This document shows, one piece after another, positions 58,886 through 64,000 of a DNA stretch of 64,000 nt. Position 1 is the stretch's first letter; every line of letters begins with the position of its first letter. The DNA comes from Gymnothorax reevesii (Eukaryota; Chordata; Actinopteri; Anguilliformes; Muraenidae). Both the position numbers and the translations under genes were made by a program. The notes beneath the pieces were generated by a model that saw only the letters and a program-made list of their open reading frames with translations, searched no databases and was not told where the DNA came from. Where the stretch lies: the NCBI GenBank assembly GCA_029721435.1, contig CM056576.1, positions 75,657,876 through 75,721,875 on the forward strand. Reading direction: 5' to 3'.

Positions 58886-60129
58886 CACACTTTATTTGAA
58901 GTGTTGCTCATAAGGGCTTTATACAGGATGTATAAAGCCTTCAAAATGTCTTCATAAATCATACATAAGCAAATGTCATACTTTGTAAATGATACGTGCC
59001 CAGTTAGAAACCAGATGCGAGGATGGAGGAATAAGGTTTATTGAAAAAATAAAGAAAATCAGGCACGAGGGCCAACAAAAAACTTCGCCCAAGGGGTTGC
59101 AAAATACAAACTAAAGAAAGCTTCACAGAGCTAGAACAAAGGAATCCAAAAATGGCAAAAACAAAAATTCACTGGAAACTCCAGGCAGAAATAGCAATAA
59201 ACAGAAAAGAATACCAGATCTCGAACAGGACAAAAAACACAAAGGCTATAAATATATACAAAAATAACAAGGCTGTGAACACTAGACTTGACCATGAACT
59301 AGGAATGAAACTTGGAAAGGACTTGAGACTCAGTCTGCCAGCCAACTTCCACCGCATCCAGATAAAGGGTAAGAAACCAGAACACATGAGGGGCAACACC
59401 TGGAGAAGGAGAACAAGAGGCATGGCAAGATCATAACATGGACAGAGATTGGTGGACAAGACTTGCTCATTAAGAGAATGAGCGTGCTCAGCTTAAGTAC
59501 CAATTAATTATGCAGTTTGAAAGCAGCATGAATGTTTAGAACAGAAAAGCACAGCAAGACTTGAAAAAGCAAAGCAGGAATCATGACAACAAACTCCCTG
59601 TCTAAATTATTAGTATTAGTAATGTGCCTATCGAAGAATTACACCACCCAGTGAATGTTAGTTAATGTTAGTAACTTAAAAACAGTTAATTGTCAGTTAA
59701 GCTTAGACAGCCCCGAATCCAGCACAGGAGGAAGGGGGAAATACCAAAGCCAGCCAGAGCTCTGAAATGTGCAACAACGAAGGCACGGGGCGGAACGCAG
59801 ACAAGCGGTGGAGTGGCTGGGCAGACCTGGCAAGAGACAAAACCCGGAAAAGTAAAAACATGGACAACAAACATGAATTATGAAATGAATAATCCTAATA
59901 CAAGAAACTGTTAAAACTGAGACATGAACTGAGGCTATAAAACCAAGAAAAATATTGTCCTGACCAAAGGCCAGAACCCCAGAACACAACAGTAAAGGTT
60001 GAAATAACACATCCTTCTTCAGCATGTGACACCAGCTGTGATATAACTGACAGTGTCAGTTAGTTAGTGGCTAAATGCATTATACATGCTGTATAAAGCC
60101 TTTATGAGCAACACTTCAAATAAAGTGTG
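58886..60129. mobile_element. TIR element with nested solo LTR, A' copy
   Basis: Counterpart of 18,131-19,385 with the same inverted ends. Confidence 0.75.
58990..59991. mobile_element. Solo LTR, long form, A' copy
   Basis: 1,002 bp, TGATACG...ACAACA, GTAAA at 58,985-58,989 and 59,992-59,996. Confidence 0.9.
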
Positions 60130-60637
60130 ACCAATCATTATGTTCATTTTTATAAATTATGGTCCCAAATTGACTTGAATAAAGGAAAAAGCCAGATATG
60201 CCTTGGTGCTGTGGCTATCCTCTGCTCGTCAGATACGGTCAGATCCACCCATAGACAAGTTCAAAATGTATTTTAATTAACTGACTTAATATTTTCTAAT
60301 ACTTGAGAACCCAGTATAGATATGATTTTAATAAACCTGAAGGAGGGGGTTTAGAGGTTTATGTAAACAGTGGGACAGTCTGAAGCAGGGTGCCGGAAAA
60401 TTTCCCCTATGTTCAAATCGTCATGTTGATATTACTAGTTATTGCAAACTTCTGATCACAGCACAACCATCTGTCATGTTTTGGGGTCAATTATTTTTTC
60501 ACATGGATGATATAGGTTTTGAATAACTTTTCACCTTCAGTAAATTAAACAAACTGCATTTTACATTTACTCATTTACATTGTCTCAAATTGTAAGTTGG
60601 TTAAATGACCTGATCTGAAACATTCAAATAAGACAAG

Positions 60638-61600
60638 TGTTGGGAATTACGAAATGAGCCAATAGCGACAACCAGATAAATGCAAAAAGGAGGCTTTATT
60701 TCTGAAGGGGGAAACCCCCCAACAGAGCTGGCAAGGGTACAAAGTCCACAATCCAAAAACAGTATCCAATCGGTGTAATCCAGAATCGTAACCAGGGCAC
60801 CAATAACAAAGTTCGTGGTCAGACAAAAAGGGTTCGGTACACAGGCGTAGGTTTGGAGGAGAAGCAAACTCAAGCCAAAGACAGTCCGAATCCAAAACCA
60901 GGGCAGTAATCACAAAATCAAGGTCGGGCAGAAAAAAGGTCAAAATTCACAGATGCAACAATATTCAAAAAGGGCAAACCAAAATCGATAGTCGGGCAAT
61001 CCAGTCAGAAAGATAAACACTGAGAAATCGAGGCGAGAAACGTAGCACAAGAAAACTAGGGAGAACAATCTGACGAGAGTGTGAACCAAACAGACATCTT
61101 ATATACACATCCGGGGTAAACACATGGCCAGGGAGAACAGGTGCAATCAATGGGAACAATGACCAGGGAGAGACACATGAGGTATAAACTAATTACATGA
61201 ATTTGGCAGTAGCCAAAACGCAGACAGGGATCACAAGACAAACCTAAGTACAAAACAGCTCCGGTTAAGGAGTGCTAAAGTGCCAAGATAAAAGAAAAGG
61301 AAAGCACAAAGTATAAGTGGAAATCCACAGAAACTTGCAGCAGAGATAATTAGGGATAGGCAAGGAGGCGGAGATTAGAATTGAGCGACTGCTGAGAGAT
61401 CGTTAGTCAATTAGTATGTGAAGCTATACAATCCCGAATGCATGTTATAAAGTTAGTAAAAATATACAAGATTAGTGTGGTTAGTAATTAGCAAAAACAA
61501 TAAACTGTTAGTATGTGTTAGTAAGACAGTAAAAGAGAGAGGAAGGAAGAACACGAGATAATGAAAGAAGATTGAAACCCAGAAACCAATAAATCACCCG
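60638..61600 (-). mobile_element. Solo-LTR-like insertion specific to A'
   Basis: This roughly 960-bp block is absent from the matching place in A (19,890). Read on the minus strand it has a TATA-like TGTATATAAG (about 61,100), an AATAAA (about 60,697) and a CCCAACA end (60,638-60,644), the order U3-R-U5 of an LTR. The U3 start at about 61,600 lacks a clear TG and no target duplication was resolved, so that end may be truncated. Confidence 0.7.
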
Positions 61601-61667
61601 AATGAGAAAAAAAGTAGAAATTGGGCATGGATCAGATACTTCGTCATAGCACTGTACAGTCCCTGTG

Positions 61668-61734
61668 TGGGTGAGGAGATTCAGATGGTTAGGACTGTAT
61701 GAAGATTGTTCGGGATTTCCACCGCACACAAACT
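61668..61734. other. Breakpoint filler between A' and the third copy
   Basis: These 67 bases have no counterpart elsewhere in the window. They join the end of A' to a segment beginning at the equivalent of 55,888. Confidence 0.7.
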
Positions 61735-61813
61735 GGAGCAAGTCCATTTCAAAGAAACAGAATTATAATTTGAGTGGTCTAGTCAAAAATCAGTAGAGGG
61801 GATAAATACCAGA

Positions 61814-61853
61814 TGATGTCACTGTAAATCTAAGAAGGCCCTTTCATTTGCAT
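61814..61853 (+). promoter_or_regulatory. V promoter decamer and octamer, third copy
   Basis: TGATGTCACT and ATTTGCAT (61,846-61,853), as in A'. Confidence 0.5.
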
Positions 61854-62111
61854 ACAATTCAAAAACTCAGCCAGTGATACACTTAGGAACCCACTCCATA
61901 TGCATCATGGAACACAGGCAAGACAAATTAGTCTAACTTTAAGTGCTTACTGTGTGCAATCTATTGTTTCCTTAGGTTCTGTGAAAACTGAAGATTTTAA
62001 TGCTCAGTAGTGTTTTGTGGCAAGAGGAGGGGCTAAAAAGAGTGGGGAGAATTTCCTCTTAAATCTACATAGAGGAAGTCAAAGTTAAAGTCACTGTTTC
62101 AAACATTTATC

Positions 62112-62696
62112 ATGGTGTTGTGCTGGTTATTCCTTCTGTTTTCAACAATGGTGGGTAAGTTGAATTATGCACTCAGTTCTTTCATCATCCTGGTTTGCTT
62201 GTTGAAATGTCAAGCTGCTAAGCTCAAAAAGACAAATAATGAAAAGCACAATAATTTCAACTGCAATCCTATGTGGTATTTGAAGTTGAATAAGCTCCAC
62301 CAATATTTTGCAAAGGGTGGTGAGTTTTTTTTTTTTTTTTTAGTTAAATGATGTGTCATGTGTGAATTGTGTGCTATTTTTTTTTTTCAGGTGACAGTTT
62401 TCAAGACTCAGTGACTACATTAAACGACACAGTACATGCTATGGAGGACACCGATGTCTCTTTTTTATGTACCTATACTGGCACTGCAGGCTTAAATAAG
62501 TAATTGCACTGGTAACGCCAATACCCCCTATCCAAACCAAAATTCCTCATCTTAACAGCAGATACCAGTATGGGTGCGACTAAAAAAAAGCTGGACGATA
62601 TAATGTTGAACTTGACAAACAGAACAGCCCTGTGCATCTGGAGATCTCCTCTGCTGAAGTGACAGACTCCGCTCTGTACTACTGCGCCCTGCAGCC
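62112..62696 (+). pseudogene. TRAV: TRAV pseudogene, third copy
   Basis: Leader exon 62,112-62,154 and V exon 62,391-62,696. It carries the same two TAA stops and the same A-run deletion as the A' copy, so it was duplicated from an already dead gene. The RSS is preserved. The intron differs from A' by one T. Confidence 0.95.
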
Positions 62697-62734
62697 CACA
62701 GTGACAGGAAACACATAAACTCTGTGCAATAACC
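62697..62734 (+). other. V recombination signal sequence, third copy
   Basis: CACAGTG, 22-bp spacer, GCAATAACC. Confidence 0.88.
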
Positions 62735-63010
62735 TGACAATACCTAAGCCTAGAAGCAACATATATAAAAAAGAGATCATAATGAAGAAGACATAATAAT
62801 AAAAATGACTAAATTCAGCCCTCCTCACATGCTCCTCTTTTCTTGCATTAAATCTCTTTTAAGAATTTTAATTCTTATGAACAATACATTTATTTACTGT
62901 ATGCATGATCATACTACCACTAAAATCTATTTAGACAATTTCAAAACAATTTCAAACCTGAATCCAAATTTCATTTTTGGGGGGGATGTGTTTCTGTGGT
63001 TCAATATTTT

Positions 63011-64000
63011 TAGTGTCATGGAAAAGTATTTGCCCCATCTGGATTTCTTCTTTTTCTGCATATTGTCACACATAAATGTTTCAGATCAAAGTAATTTAAC
63101 AAATATATAAAGATAACCTGAGTGAACAGTGAATATTGTTTTTGAATGATGAGTTTATATATGAAAGGAAGAAAGCTCTCCAACCCTACCTGGCCCAGTG
63201 TGACAAAGTAATTCCCAAATTCCCCCATCAGGCAATACAAAGTAGGCAGAGCAATCTATAGAAATTCAAGAGAAGATGAGATACAAAATTATTGACATCA
63301 ATCGGTCTGCAAAGGGTTGTTAAGCCCCCTCTAAGGCTCTGGGGCTGCAGCAAACCATGATGTGAACCACGATACAAATGCAGGAAAAAAATGGATGGAT
63401 GGTAAACCTTCTCATGAGAGGCCAACCTAAATTCCTCCAAAAGTGCATCAACGACACCTTCTGGAAAAGAGCCCAGACTAACATGTAAAGAACTGCAGGT
63501 ATTACCTGCCTCAATTCAGGTCAATGTTTGGGATTCCACAAAAAGACAGATTCTGGGGAAAAAATGCCATCCACTGAAGAGCTGCAATGCAAAAACAACT
63601 GCTGACCAAAAAAAAAAAAAAACAGAAAAACTCATTTCAAATGTGCTAAAAAGAAAAAAAAAACATTTTGATGACCCCCAATACTTTTGAGACAATATTC
63701 TGTGGACAGATGAATCAAAAGAAGAACTTTTTTGAAGACATGGATTTCCATACATTTGGCGTGACATAACAGTCCATGATTTGAAATTCATAACCAACAG
63801 TCAAACAATGTGGTAGTAATGTGATGGTCTGGGGCTGCTTCGCTGCTTTAGGACCAGGTTGACTTGCCAGAATAGATGGAAGCATGGATTCTGCCCCCTG
63901 CCAGAAAATCCTGAAGGAGAATGTCTAGTTTGAGACGTAAACTTCAATTGCAGTTGGCTTATGCAGCTGGAGAATGATCCAAAGCACACAAGTTAGTTCA
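63011..64000 (+). mobile_element. Tc1/mariner-type relic, family D, third copy (cut by window end)
   Basis: Same as 57,165-58,154; ends at the window edge inside the second catalytic block. Confidence 0.75.

Larger units (their letters stand above)
40804..61667 (+). repeat. Segmental duplication, copy A'
   Basis: Collinear with 383-19,960. It carries the copy-specific Harbinger-like element (42,242-43,495) and LTR (60,638-61,600). It lacks the solo LTR found at 13,747 in A. It has lost about 770 bp from its Tc1 copy and smaller pieces of the relics at 46.6 and 47.7 kb. Confidence 0.95.
61735..64000 (+). repeat. Third partial copy of the TRAV segment
   Basis: Matches 55,888-58,154. The only difference found by eye is one T in the intron poly-T run (17 against 18). 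It runs off the window. Confidence 0.95.

Overview
The window reads as teleost fish genomic DNA. It is AT-rich and intron-containing, and densely packed with Tc1/mariner, hAT-type, L2/L1/I-type LINE, Penelope-like, Ty3/gypsy and tRNA-SINE remnants. The only host genes I can identify with confidence are T-cell receptor alpha/delta variable (TRAV) segments, so this is part of a TRA/TRD V-gene array. No J, D or C segment was seen.

Layout. Block A (about 383-19,960) and block A' (about 40,804-61,667) are two direct copies of one roughly 20-kb segment. Each carries, in order: a hAT-type hairpin MITE, a Tc1 element, an unrecognised intronless ORF (355/372 codons), two more Tc1-like relics, LINE fragments, another Tc1 relic, one TRAV segment with promoter motifs and RSS, a further Tc1-like relic, and a MITE carrying a nested 1,002-bp solo LTR. 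The TRAV in block A (15,668-16,250) is intact. Its A' counterpart (56,265-56,850) has two stops and a frameshift. From 61,735 to the window end the TRAV part of A' appears a third time, almost identical and with the same lesions. Copy-specific insertions with empty sites in the partner show which transpositions followed the duplication: a solo LTR at 13,747 in A, and a Harbinger-like element at 42,242 and an LTR at 60,638 in A'.

The middle (19,961-40,758) is unique to the window. It holds a second-subgroup TRAV pseudogene (21,861-22,319) whose RSS appears to be split by a Ty3/gypsy chromovirus-type element (22,331-25,730). It also holds a tRNA-derived SINE, a Tc1 relic, a 32-bp minisatellite, a Penelope-like GIY-YIG relic, another Tc1 element, and a 2.75-kb giant-hairpin (foldback) element with a 6-bp target duplication (37,874-40,623). 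Block A begins at a long inverted repeat (1-710) whose left arm is an inverted copy of the start of the duplicated segment.

The V segments act independently: each has its own promoter, a split leader/V exon and an RSS for V(D)J recombination. Almost everything else is mobile DNA or its decay products. Alignments, identities and selection tests were not computed; comparisons are by eye.
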